Program-made: the position numbers and the translations under genes | Source of the DNA: an uncultured Anaerolineales bacterium | GTDB lineage: Bacteria; Chloroflexota; Anaerolineae; Anaerolineales; Villigracilaceae | Assembly: GCA_937928015.1 (NCBI GenBank) | Contig: CALFXA010000045.1 | Location: forward strand, 1 to 24,489 | Reading direction: 5' to 3' | DNA length: 24,489 bases | Shown: one piece after another, positions 14,175-21,442 of the stretch | Numbering within the stretch: position 1 is the stretch's first letter | How the letters are laid out: each line of letters starts with the position of its first letter | The notes under the pieces: generated by a model | Told to the model about the DNA's origin: nothing | Database searches by the model: none | The model's input: the letters and a program-made list of their open reading frames with translations, nothing else

Positions 14175-14228
14175 CAAAGAAACATAAAGGGCGCAAAGAC
14201 TTTTCTTTGCGCCCTTTGCGTTTCTTTG
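14175..14228. terminator. Long bidirectional hairpin between convergent genes
   Basis: Arms 14175-14198 and 14205-14228 pair over 24 bp with only two mismatches, around a 6-base loop. The inner 13 bp (14186-14198 with 14205-14217) are perfect. It lies 11 bases after the YhhN stop and serves convergent genes from both sides. T-rich stretches (GCGTTTCTTTGATTT) follow on the + strand. Confidence 0.7.
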
Positions 14229-14280
14229 ATTTGGGTTTCCTCTCGTCAGTTGAATGCACGTTTCATAAGATAGCGTTCTT

Positions 14281-14856
14281 CTACCGAATGTCCAATGGAA
14301 GCTTTAGTATCCGCCTGAATAACGCGACTTTTCTTTGTAGCATGCCACGAAATATTTCCGTTTCTTTCTCACTTTCAAAACAAGCTTTCGGAATAGCAAA
14401 ATACAAATTCTTTTTGTAGATCAAAATAAATTCGTCTCGCCCTTCGAGCACCGTATTAAATGCGTCCCACTCGTATTTTGTACTCATATTTGGTCTTTGA
14501 ATTGAAATTCCATTTTCATCGGAAATTGCCTGATAAGGTTCCGAGTGCAGTTGGTTGTTTTGCTTGAATACAAGCCACGAGAATGCGAGCGGGATTAAAT
14601 CGAGGATAAGAATTATCCCAATCAGAATTGACATGAAAGCCGCTGGGAATGACAAATCCATACCGTAATGTGGACGCATCGGTTGAACCGCGAGAAATAC
14701 CAAATAACATCCACCGAGAAACAAAGAAAGGAAGCCAATGAGCAGGCTGCCAATGCGATCATTGGATGTTGATGCCCGATATAGACGGTTTGCGCGCCAG
14801 AAATCGGCAAACTTTAACCTGACCTGAACAGTGATACTACTTTCTGATGCCATCAT
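14281..14856 (-). CDS. YcxB-like domain membrane protein
   Basis: A 191-residue protein. Two hydrophobic segments (~36-58 'IGSLLIGFLSLFLGGCYLVFL' and ~70-96) follow a short soluble N-terminus. The C-terminal ~70 residues fit the YcxB-like C-terminal pattern: 'EWDAFNTVLEGRDEFILIYKKNLYFAIPKACF' and then a run ending 'FRGMLQRKV', which is the Trp-x-x-Phe, Asp-x-Phe-Ile-Leu, Ile-Pro-Lys-x-x-Phe arrangement. The function of this family is unknown. Base composition is AT-richer than both neighbours, suggesting later acquisition. Two adjacent ATGs (14856, 14853) with no clear SD leave the exact start open. It is 44 bases downstream of the YitT-family gene on the same strand. Confidence 0.7.
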   Translation of the reverse strand: MMASESSITVQVRLKFADFWRANRLYRASTSNDRIGSLLIGFLSLFLGGCYLVFLAVQPMRPHYGMDLSFPAAFMSILIGIILILDLIPLAFSWLVFKQNNQLHSEPYQAISDENGISIQRPNMSTKYEWDAFNTVLEGRDEFILIYKKNLYFAIPKACFESEKETEIFRGMLQRKVALFRRILKLPLDIR

Positions 14857-14900
14857 TTTAGCCGTCCGATTTCATTTACCTCTTATGGGGATGGGCTTTC

Positions 14901-15791
14901 CTACTGCTGCTTCAACGGGCCGAATCCCTCGCCCAGCGCTTCATGCGCCAGGCCGATGACCATGAAGGCCTTCGGGTCGATCTCGTGGACAATGGACTTG
15001 ATGGCCGCCACCTCGGCGCGGGTGATGACGCAGTACAGCACGGGACGGGTCGCGCCCGTATAACCGCCTGTCCCTTCGAGGATGGTCACGCCGCGCACCA
15101 GTTCCTCGATGATGCGCTTCGAGACGGCCTCAGCCTGGTCGGTGACGATCATGGCCGTGCGGACTGTCCCGCCGCCTTCGAGCGTGGTCTCGGCCACGAT
15201 GCCGCTGATGTAGAGCGTGATCATCGCGTACAGCGCCTGCTTCCAGCCGAAGACGAATCCCGCCGAGAGGATCACAGCCGTGTCCACGATCAGGTAACTT
15301 TGCGTCATCGGCACGCCGCGCCAGTGGTTGAGGATGCGCGCCAGGATGTCCGAGCCGCCGCTGGTGCCACGCGCGCGATAGACCAGCCCAAAGCCGACAC
15401 CGCTGACGATGGCGCCGTACAGGGCGTTGAGGAAGATGTCACCCTGCAGGTCGGCAATCAGTTGGGTGGCGGCGCCGTTCGGGGCGAAGAGCGGCAGCTT
15501 GAGGATCAGGTCCGCCAGCAGGGAGTAGGTCACGATGGCAAAGGCTGTCCGCAGGGCGAAGCTCCGCCCGCCGAGGAATCTCCAACCGAGCAAAAAGAGC
15601 GGGATGTTGCCGACGAAAACCATCAGGCCGATCGGCCAGCCCGTGTAGTGATTGATCAACTGCGAAATGCCGCTCACCCCACCCGAGGCCAGTTGCGCAG
15701 GGACAAAGAACAGCCGCAGCGCAAAGGCCTGGATGACGGAACTGACGCCGATCAAAGTGTAGTCTTGCAGGGTGGGCCAATATTTTTTCAT
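14901..15791 (-). CDS. YitT-family membrane protein
   Basis: A 296-residue protein. The N-terminal ~200 residues carry five or six membrane helices with the family's glycine-rich loops ('LASGGVSGISQLIN', 'RARGTSGGSDILARIL'). The C-terminal ~85 residues form a soluble DUF2179-type domain ('AMIVTDQAEAVSKRII', 'GYTGATRPVLYCVITRAEV', 'IDPKAFMVIG'). Length and layout match the family, whose transport role is not established. The start is the ATG at 15791, overlapping the upstream stop by one base (TGATG), so it is translationally coupled to the dehydrogenase gene. Confidence 0.88.
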   Translation of the reverse strand: MKKYWPTLQDYTLIGVSSVIQAFALRLFFVPAQLASGGVSGISQLINHYTGWPIGLMVFVGNIPLFLLGWRFLGGRSFALRTAFAIVTYSLLADLILKLPLFAPNGAATQLIADLQGDIFLNALYGAIVSGVGFGLVYRARGTSGGSDILARILNHWRGVPMTQSYLIVDTAVILSAGFVFGWKQALYAMITLYISGIVAETTLEGGGTVRTAMIVTDQAEAVSKRIIEELVRGVTILEGTGGYTGATRPVLYCVITRAEVAAIKSIVHEIDPKAFMVIGLAHEALGEGFGPLKQQ

Positions 15792-16678
15792 CAATCCAGA
15801 ATCCCGATCCCTGCCAACTTCTCGATCACGCCCAGCACGGCGGAATTATCCAGGTTGCCCATGCCAAGCTCGATCATCTGCTCGTACAGGCGGGTATGTT
15901 CTTCCGCCGATGAGACGGGAATGCCGTACTCGCGCGCGGTATCGAGGACGATGTGCAAATCCTTGAGCTGCATGTGAGCCTTGAAGCCCGGGGCACGGTT
16001 GCCATCGAAGAGACGCGGCGGCTTGACGTCCAGAGTCCAGCATTGGGCGGCGCCCGCCTTGATGGCGTCTACCACCTTGCGCGGATCCACGCCCGCCTTC
16101 TTGGCGAAGACCAGCAATTCGCCCATCGCCACCATCTGCGCCGCGACCATGATCTGGTTGGCGGCCTTGGCCACCTGTCCCGCGCCTGCATCGCCGACGT
16201 GAGTGATGGTCTTGCCCATGGCCTGGAAGACCGGCATGACCTTCTCCAGCGCGGAGGCTTCGCCGCCGACCATGATGGTCAACGTGGCATTGCGCGCACC
16301 GATATCGCCGCCCGAGACGGGTGCATCCAGCGCCAGCACGCCGACCTTGGCCAGTTCCGCTGCGACATGGCGGGCGACGGCGGGCTTGATGGTGGAATTA
16401 TCGACCATCACCAGGCCAGGATGTGCGCCATGGATGATGCCGTTCTCGCCGAGCGCCACCTGCTCCACGTCTGGCGAATCGGGCAGGTTGGTGAAGACCA
16501 CGTCCACCTGCGCGGCGACCTCGGCGGGCGAGGATGCGGCGGTCGCGCCTTCTGTAACAAGTTCGTCCACGGCGGCGCGTGAACGGTTGTGAACCACGAT
16601 GGGGAATCCCGCCTTGAGAATGTTGCGGGCGATGGATTTGCCCATCAGCCCCAAACCGATATATCCGACTTTAAGCAT
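15791..16678 (-). CDS. NAD(P)-dependent beta-hydroxyacid dehydrogenase (3-hydroxyisobutyrate dehydrogenase family)
   Basis: A 295-residue protein from the ATG at 16678, which has AAAGGAG upstream; the frame runs on to 16753 but without another good start. N-terminal Rossmann fold 'VGYIGLGLMGKSIARN' (GLGLMG at 8-13), substrate-binding 'DAPVSGGDIGARN' (118-130) and catalytic Lys171 in 'GAGQVAKAANQ' are all intact. The family oxidises short beta-hydroxyacids or reduces their semialdehydes: 3-hydroxyisobutyrate (valine breakdown), tartronate semialdehyde, or succinic semialdehyde/glyoxylate. The sequence alone does not fix the substrate. First gene of the minus-strand set with the YitT-family and YcxB-like genes. 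Confidence 0.88.
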   Translation of the reverse strand: MLKVGYIGLGLMGKSIARNILKAGFPIVVHNRSRAAVDELVTEGATAASSPAEVAAQVDVVFTNLPDSPDVEQVALGENGIIHGAHPGLVMVDNSTIKPAVARHVAAELAKVGVLALDAPVSGGDIGARNATLTIMVGGEASALEKVMPVFQAMGKTITHVGDAGAGQVAKAANQIMVAAQMVAMGELLVFAKKAGVDPRKVVDAIKAGAAQCWTLDVKPPRLFDGNRAPGFKAHMQLKDLHIVLDTAREYGIPVSSAEEHTRLYEQMIELGMGNLDNSAVLGVIEKLAGIGILD

Positions 16679-16708
16679 GGAAACGACTCCTTTGGAAAAG
16701 TTGCTGGG

Positions 16709-16714
16709 ATTATA
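16709..16714 (-). promoter_or_regulatory. Perfect -10 box upstream of the dehydrogenase gene
   Basis: TATAAT on the minus strand, about 30 bases before the ATG at 16678. The -35 region falls in a GC-rich repeat and does not match TTGACA, so the promoter may need an activator or another sigma factor. Confidence 0.4.
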
Positions 16715-16743
16715 ACGCGCCCCCTCCGCCTGCTGCGCAGGCA

Positions 16744-16786
16744 CCTCCCCCAAATGCGAGGGTACTTCTGTCGCATTTGGGGGAGG
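16744..16786. repeat. 16-bp perfect inverted repeat
   Basis: Arms 16744-16759 and 16771-16786 are exact reverse complements (CCTCCCCCAAATGCGA and its complement) around an 11-base loop. Further C- and G-rich flanks extend the symmetry weakly. No T-run follows on either strand, so it is more like a mobile or dispersed palindromic element than a terminator. Confidence 0.7.
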
Positions 16787-16797
16787 ATGGGTGGGGG

Positions 16798-16829
16798 CAA
16801 AAAAGCCTGCCTCATAACGGAGGCAGGCT
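16798..16829 (-). terminator. Intrinsic terminator of the SIMPL lipoprotein gene
   Basis: A 10-bp stem (arms 16804-16813 and 16820-16829, 6-base loop) followed on the minus strand by a run of six T, 20 bases past the stop codon at 16850. Confidence 0.93.
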
Positions 16830-16849
16830 CAGGGTTCAGGATGGACGGG

Positions 16850-17569
16850 TTACTTGATCGTGTAGGTCATGCTGACCGTAGCGGTCAGGGTCATCTGACC
16901 GGGCTGGATCGGCACCGTCACGCTCGCGGCCATGTCGCCACCGCCGCCGCCCTTGCCGCCCGAATATACGGGGCTGGGGACGCTGTCGTAGAAGCCGATG
17001 GTCTGCACTTCGCCGAGGGTCACGCCCGCCGCCTGGGCCAGTTCCTCGGCCTGGGTCTGGGCATTCTTGACGGCCTCATCGCGGGCCTGTTTGAGGGCCT
17101 CGGTCTTGTCGGCTACGTCGAATTGGACACTGTTGACGGTGTTGGCGCCTGCCTTGATGACGGTGTCGAGCAGATCGCCCAGCTTGGCCAGATCGCGGAT
17201 GGTCACGTAGACGGTGTTATCGACCATGTAGGTGGTGCCCGTCTGCTGTCCATCCGGGCTGTACTGCGCGGACGGCCAGATGCTGAAGTTGGTGGTGCGG
17301 ATGTCCTTCTCGTCGATGCCCAGCTTCTTGAGGGCGTCGATCACCTTCTGGGTCTGCGCGTTGTTGCTGGCCACCGACTCCGAGGCGCTCGGATTCTCCG
17401 AGTGTACGCCCAGATAAATGTAGGCGATGTCGGGGTTCAGACTGATGGTGCCTGTGCCGTTCACGTTCAGGGTGCGCGGTGTGGATTGATTGACGGTAGT
17501 GGGTCCGCAGGCGCTCAGCAGGGTGGCGAGCACCAGCACGACGGCCAGTAAAGTGGAAAACCTCTTCAT
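16850..17569 (-). CDS. SIMPL (DUF541) domain lipoprotein
   Basis: A 239-residue protein from the ATG at 17569 with SD AAAGGAG six bases before it; an in-frame ATG at 17593 would overlap that SD. A lipoprotein signal peptide ends at lipobox 'LLSAC' (Cys21). The rest is a SIMPL domain: 'RTLNVNGTGTISLNPDIAYIYLGV', 'VIDALKKLGIDEKDIRTTNFSIWP', 'DNTVYVTIRDLAKLGDLLDTVIKAGANTVNSV', 'ARDEAVKNAQTQAEELAQAAGVTLGEV'. The C-terminal strand 'LTATVSMTYTIK' closes the domain. A Gly-rich loop lies near residue 210. These periplasmic or surface proteins form oligomers of unclear function, sometimes linked to oxidative-stress resistance. Monocistronic with its own terminator; divergent from nurA. Confidence 0.9.
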   Translation of the reverse strand: MKRFSTLLAVVLVLATLLSACGPTTVNQSTPRTLNVNGTGTISLNPDIAYIYLGVHSENPSASESVASNNAQTQKVIDALKKLGIDEKDIRTTNFSIWPSAQYSPDGQQTGTTYMVDNTVYVTIRDLAKLGDLLDTVIKAGANTVNSVQFDVADKTEALKQARDEAVKNAQTQAEELAQAAGVTLGEVQTIGFYDSVPSPVYSGGKGGGGGDMAASVTVPIQPGQMTLTATVSMTYTIK

Positions 17570-17638
17570 GTTGTACTCCTTTGTTTGTTTCATGCATTCA
17601 AGACGACACGGCCCCTAAAAAGTTCCCGACCCGGTTGC

Positions 17639-17667
17639 TTGTATTTTCCCCTGTTTGTCGGTAAAAT
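17639..17667 (+). promoter_or_regulatory. Promoter of the nurA operon
   Basis: TTGTAT (17639-17644), 17-base spacer, TAAAAT (17662-17667). The predicted start is near 17674, leaving about 20 bases before the ATG with AAAGG as SD. A 10-base perfect palindrome TTTGTACAAA (17668-17677) covers the start point and might be an operator. Confidence 0.6.
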
Positions 17668-17693
17668 TTTGTACAAATGTTCTAAAGGCAGCC

Positions 17694-18884
17694 ATGCCCG
17701 TCAACTATCAAGAAATATACACCCAGATTAAGGATATCGGTCAGGGCGCGAAGGACCGCCAGAAGCGCAAGGAGGAACGGCAGGCCCAGGCGCGCGCGCT
17801 GCTGTCTGCCTACTCGTCCCAGTTGGACGTGTTGCGGAACAAGGTGGATTCCGCCAAAGCGGCCGATCCCAACATCCGCTGCGCGCTCCCGTTACACGAG
17901 CCGCTCGATTTCTCCGGGCCCCCGCCCGCCTCCGTTAAAGAAGCCACGCTCATCGCCGCCGACGGCTCGCAGATCAACCCAGACCGTCACGCCGCGGTGC
18001 AATTCGGGCTGATTAACGTCGGCGCGATCACCTTGAAGGTGAACTCAGGCGTTGCGCCCGAGATCTTCACCGAGAGCGAACTGCTCTACGGTGACGACTT
18101 GCTGCCCAACGGCATCCCCATGTCTGACGGCATGGTCGCCCTGCGGCGTGACCTGAAGGAGCGCTCGGCCCTCGACGAACTCTCGCAGGGGCTGACGGGT
18201 GAGGTGGTCACCTTCACCGATGGGCCCATCGAGTTGTGGGGCGCGCAAGGCGAGGATGCCCGCGCCTATTCCGAATTTTTGGAAAAATACAAGACCTCGC
18301 TCTCGTGCCTGCAATCGCGCGGAGTCATCACTGCGGGCTACGTCGACAAACCCTCCGCCGACCTGGTGGGGCGGTTGCTTGAGATCATCCAAGCCGACGC
18401 CGAGCAGATTCAGAAGATTCGCGAATTCCATCCGTTGCGCGGCGTCAGTGACCGCTGGTTGTACGGTGAGCGGACCCAGCCGCTGCTGGCACCCGGTCAT
18501 CGCTCGGCGGTCTTCAAGATCCAGTCCAGCGCGGAGAAGAATTACAAGGGACCGCTCGAATTGCATTTCTTCTATCTCAACGTCGGCGCAGACGGGCATC
18601 CCTGGTCTGTGCGCGTCGAGGTCCCCAAGTGGGTGGTGGACGATCCCGCCAGCCTGGACCTGCTGCATGGCGTTCTGGTGGAACAATGCCGCATGATGGG
18701 CAGCCGACCTTATCCCTACCTATTGCATCGCGCGCACGAGACGGCCGTGGTCAAGCAGGAAGAGAAACAGCAGATCGAGCAAATGCTCTCTTTGGAAATC
18801 CGCCGCAATAATGAAGAACTCGATGAGGGTTCGTACAAGCAGTCCGCGAAGGACTTGCAGGGCAGAAACAAGTTTGCGCACTAG
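17694..18884 (+). CDS. nurA: NurA-domain 5'-3' nuclease
   Basis: A 396-residue protein from the ATG at 17694 (AAAGG SD; 13 earlier in-frame codons lie over the promoter and are excluded). The first ~60 residues are a charged helical segment. The NurA core has the metal-binding 'LIAADGSQINP' (Asp90), the matching 'VVTFTDGPIELW' (Asp176), a conserved 'GYVDKPSADLV' strand, and a late 'LHFFYLNVG...WSVRVEVPKWV' region. In archaea NurA is an Mn-dependent exo/endonuclease that works inside the HerA hexamer to resect DNA ends. The herA gene lies 4.3 kb downstream on the same strand, which supports the pairing. Confidence 0.88.
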   Translation: MPVNYQEIYTQIKDIGQGAKDRQKRKEERQAQARALLSAYSSQLDVLRNKVDSAKAADPNIRCALPLHEPLDFSGPPPASVKEATLIAADGSQINPDRHAAVQFGLINVGAITLKVNSGVAPEIFTESELLYGDDLLPNGIPMSDGMVALRRDLKERSALDELSQGLTGEVVTFTDGPIELWGAQGEDARAYSEFLEKYKTSLSCLQSRGVITAGYVDKPSADLVGRLLEIIQADAEQIQKIREFHPLRGVSDRWLYGERTQPLLAPGHRSAVFKIQSSAEKNYKGPLELHFFYLNVGADGHPWSVRVEVPKWVVDDPASLDLLHGVLVEQCRMMGSRPYPYLLHRAHETAVVKQEEKQQIEQMLSLEIRRNNEELDEGSYKQSAKDLQGRNKFAH

Positions 18885-18969
18885 GAACAAATCGGCTCGT
18901 TTTATCGTTAGCTTCCTGCCGTCCGCGGACCAAGAACCGCAAATTTAAAGGCAGAATGGAAAACAAATC

Positions 18970-19185
18970 ATGTTATGCGCTGGTAGTATCGTTCTTATTG
19001 TTGTCGGATTGCTCGGCATCTTTGCCAAGGACATGATCTGGGACCTGACCGTCTGGCAGAATCAGATGAAGGGTCTGGCCTCCGAACGCACCGAGACCTG
19101 GGACACGATGACCACCATCGGCGGCGTGCTCTCGATCTTGATGGGTATTCTGGCCATCTACGCCTTCTTCCAGAGTTTATCGTAA
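18970..19185 (+). CDS. Small two-helix membrane protein
   Basis: A 71-residue protein: helix 1 at ~4-20 'AGSIVLIVVGLLGIFAK', a polar middle 'DLTVWQNQMKGLASERTETWDTMTT' and helix 2 at ~50-70 'IGGVLSILMGILAIYAFFQSL'. The upstream SD is weak. It lies 85 bases after nurA, on the same strand and before a HAS-barrel-like gene, so it may be part of the same transcript. No family recognised. Good hydrophobic periodicity supports a real gene, but short genes of this kind carry some doubt. Confidence 0.6.
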   Translation: MLCAGSIVLIVVGLLGIFAKDMIWDLTVWQNQMKGLASERTETWDTMTTIGGVLSILMGILAIYAFFQSLS

Positions 19186-19194
19186 CGGAACAAG

Positions 19195-19211
19195 GGCGGG
19201 CTTTTCCCGCC
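19195..19211 (+). terminator. Weak GC hairpin after the small membrane protein
   Basis: A 6-bp GC stem (19195-19200 with 19206-19211) and a 5-base loop, 10 bases after the stop. No T-run follows, so it is at best an attenuator or an RNA-end stabiliser within the operon. Confidence 0.3.
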
Positions 19212-19244
19212 GCGTATTCCAAAGACATTTCAAGGACGGACCTT

Positions 19245-19844
19245 ATGACCCAACCCATCGAAATCGGACGACTCTTGCGCGCGGGCACGACCGGCTTCAT
19301 CGCGGGCTGCCGCGTCTCGCAGTGGACCGCGCCCGCCTTTGGTTCGTTGGTGCGCGCGCCACTCGGCGACGGCTACCAGGTTTACGGCCTGATCCACGAC
19401 ATCCACATCGACGACGACGGCCTGGTGCGCCAGTTGGTCACCGCCGATAACGTCAGCGAGGAGGTGCTGCGCGATAACCGCGAACGCCGTATCGTGCCCG
19501 TGGAGATGTCGGTGCTGTCAATCGGCTACGAACAGGATGGCCGCATCGTCCACCTGCTGCCACCGCGTCCGCCGCTCAGCCTGGACGTGATCTACGCCTG
19601 CGAGGCCGAGGAGGTGAGGCGTTTCGTCACGGCGGGACGCTTCGGCTACTTCCGCCATATCCTGCGCGCCAGTGACCTGCCCGTCGGCGAATTGCTGGCC
19701 GCGCATCTCAAGCAGGTCCACGACCAGGTCGGCGACCCGAAGTGGAATGAGTCCGCCACGCAAGAGTTGATCTCCCTGCTGCGTGATGACTATCCCACCC
19801 TGATGAGTGTCCTGGGCGCATTGGGTGAAATCAGTCCGTCCTGA
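19245..19844 (+). CDS. Probable stand-alone HAS-barrel domain protein
   Basis: A 199-residue protein with an SD-like AAGGACGG upstream. The first ~95 residues follow the pattern of the HAS-barrel found at the N-terminus of HerA: 'IGRLLRAGTTGFIAGCRV', then 'PAFGSLVRAPLGDGYQVYGLIHDIHID', a barrel strand-turn pattern with the conserved 'GxLV' and 'VYGxI' elements. Residues ~105-199 are helical and have no ATPase motif, so this is not a helicase. Its position between nurA and herA suggests it docks with that complex. HerA has its own HAS-like N-terminus, so this would be an extra copy. The assignment is by visual pattern, not search. The stop codon lies inside a short repeat (19838-19859). Confidence 0.5.
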   Translation: MTQPIEIGRLLRAGTTGFIAGCRVSQWTAPAFGSLVRAPLGDGYQVYGLIHDIHIDDDGLVRQLVTADNVSEEVLRDNRERRIVPVEMSVLSIGYEQDGRIVHLLPPRPPLSLDVIYACEAEEVRRFVTAGRFGYFRHILRASDLPVGELLAAHLKQVHDQVGDPKWNESATQELISLLRDDYPTLMSVLGALGEISPS

Positions 19845-19859
19845 GCGCAGTCGAAGGAC
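19838..19859. repeat. Short 'GTCCTGAGCGCAGTCGAAGGAC' type repeat
   Basis: Twenty-two bases with inverted ends GTCCT/AGGAC. Similar to the piece at 8693-8712. It contributes the last codons and stop of the preceding gene. Confidence 0.5.
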
Positions 19860-19940
19860 AATTCGAGCGCTTCTCATGGATACCCGCTGTGAGGCATCCA
19901 AGCTTTGTGTTCTTGTTACTTTGAATTCCTAATGACATCT

Positions 19941-19979
19941 GCCCTTTGACTACGCCGCGATCACGGCTCCGTTCAGGGC
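19941..19979. repeat. Dispersed GC-rich repeat, copy 2 (39 bases)
   Basis: It starts GCCCTTTGACTACGCCGCGA and ends CCGTTCAGGGC, matching copy 1 at 11558-11600 apart from a 4-base deletion and a few changes. It lies directly before the GT87-type gene, about 20 bases from its start codon. Confidence 0.65.
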
Positions 19980-19999
19980 GAATACAGTTTGGAGATTGT

Positions 20000-21439
20000 T
20001 TGAAACAAAAACTTCCCCTCGTGCTCATCGCTGCTGGCATCTTGATCGCCGCCGTGTCGCTTCTTGCGGACTTCATCGGCCTGGGTAGCCCGGGCGGGAT
20101 TCCCGCGATGCAAGTCCTCGGCGCGGAGGCGGGAGTCGTTCTGGCGCTGATCGGGCTGGGGTGGAGAATCCGACAGCAGGGCGGAGAGGCGCTTCCATCC
20201 TGGAGAGGCGCAACGACCTGGGTGGGGAATCAGCCCGTGCTGACGTGGGTGATTGTCGGGTTTCTCGTCGCATACCTGCTGTGTTTCATCGCGCCTGCCA
20301 TCTACAACCCGCAATATCGTTTTCAGTATTTTACCGATTACCTGCATCCGCGTGAAAAGATCGGTTTCGACGCGCGCTTGATCCTGGAGCACGTTGGCCA
20401 TTGGTATTTACAGGATCAGACCGCCAAATATCTCTACCCGCCTCTGACGACGGTATTATTCACGCCGTTGTTACTGCTGCGGTTTCCGTACAACTATTAT
20501 GTCGTGACAGTGGTAACTCTGTTGAGTTTTCTGGCGCTTAACCTGCTCCTGCCGCTGCACATGGACAAAAAGCGCGAAGCCAGGGCGTTGATCCTGTTTG
20601 TATTTGTGCTCACCGCTTTTTCGTATGGCCTGCAATTCGAGTTGGAGACGGGACAGTTCTACACACTGGCCATGTTGATGACGATGCTGGGCGCGTATAT
20701 TTTCCATGAGCATCCCCGATATCGCATTTTCGCCTATCTTTTCTTCTGTGTTTCGATCCAGCTCAAGATGATGCCCGCTGTGTTCATCTTCCTATTCGTG
20801 GACGACTGGCGTGATTGGAAGGCGACCCTCAAGCGTTTCATCGGGCTGGGGCTGGCGAACATCCTGCTGCTCTTCCTGCTTGGGCTGCCCTACCTGCAAC
20901 TGTTTCTCGCTCGCCTCGACGGGAGCAAGTACAACATGGAGCCGCTGTACAACCATTCGATCAAGGTGTTCGTCCTGAACCTGGCGCAGACGGGGTATGG
21001 CATGTTTGCGGGTGCCTCGCTCGATTGGGTCCGCGCTAATGTCAATGGCATCACGCTAAGTCTGTTCGCCTGGTACGCGCTATGTTTCGCCGTGACCCTG
21101 TTCCTGGCCTGGAAACGCAATGCACGTGGCGTGGATGCGAGCCTGTTGACGGTCAGCCTGATCGGCGGGTTGGTCCTGCCGACCATCAGCCACGACTACA
21201 ACCTGCCGCTGCTGGCCCTGCCCTTCATGCTGTGGACCTCGGGCCTGCACCTGCCCGAAAAGCCGTGGACTCGTCTGCTGGCGATTGCCCTGCTTCTACT
21301 CGCCTCCTTTGCCTTCGCCGTGACCCTGTTCCCGTCCAATGCGCGGCCTGCCCCGCTGGAGAATTCCCTGCCCGCGCTGATGGTGATTCTGACGGCGGTG
21401 ACGGCGATGGAATTTTTAGAAAAAAAGGTTGGATTTTGA
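20000..21439 (+). CDS. GT87-family (DUF2029) polytopic membrane glycosyltransferase
   Basis: A 479-residue protein with about 11-12 hydrophobic helices. The start is the TTG at 20000, with GGAG five bases upstream; the frame is open from 19946 but that stretch is repeat DNA. Family-typical segments: an acidic periplasmic loop 'FTDYLHPREKIGFDARLIL', then 'YLYPPLTTVLFTPLLLLRFPYN' (the YPP-LFxPL segment), 'ETGQFYTLAMLMTMLG' and 'SIQLKMMPAVFIFLFVDDWRDWKA' (the KMxP helix). GT87/DUF2029 enzymes use polyprenyl-phosphate sugars on the outer membrane face. It could use the carrier made by the GT2 enzyme at 3803-4525. Its stop is three bases before the next gene. Confidence 0.85.
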   Translation: MKQKLPLVLIAAGILIAAVSLLADFIGLGSPGGIPAMQVLGAEAGVVLALIGLGWRIRQQGGEALPSWRGATTWVGNQPVLTWVIVGFLVAYLLCFIAPAIYNPQYRFQYFTDYLHPREKIGFDARLILEHVGHWYLQDQTAKYLYPPLTTVLFTPLLLLRFPYNYYVVTVVTLLSFLALNLLLPLHMDKKREARALILFVFVLTAFSYGLQFELETGQFYTLAMLMTMLGAYIFHEHPRYRIFAYLFFCVSIQLKMMPAVFIFLFVDDWRDWKATLKRFIGLGLANILLLFLLGLPYLQLFLARLDGSKYNMEPLYNHSIKVFVLNLAQTGYGMFAGASLDWVRANVNGITLSLFAWYALCFAVTLFLAWKRNARGVDASLLTVSLIGGLVLPTISHDYNLPLLALPFMLWTSGLHLPEKPWTRLLAIALLLLASFAFAVTLFPSNARPAPLENSLPALMVILTAVTAMEFLEKKVGF

Positions 21440-21442
21440 AAT

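Noticed and set aside
16589..17551. 320-codon open frame on the + strand opposite the SIMPL lipoprotein
   Set aside because: Antisense to a gene with lipobox, SD and terminator; its product is Gly/Asp/His-rich with no recognisable fold.
18956..19036. 26-codon frame starting MENKSCYALV just before the two-helix protein
   Set aside because: No good SD, and it overlaps the 71-residue frame, which has better membrane-helix periodicity.
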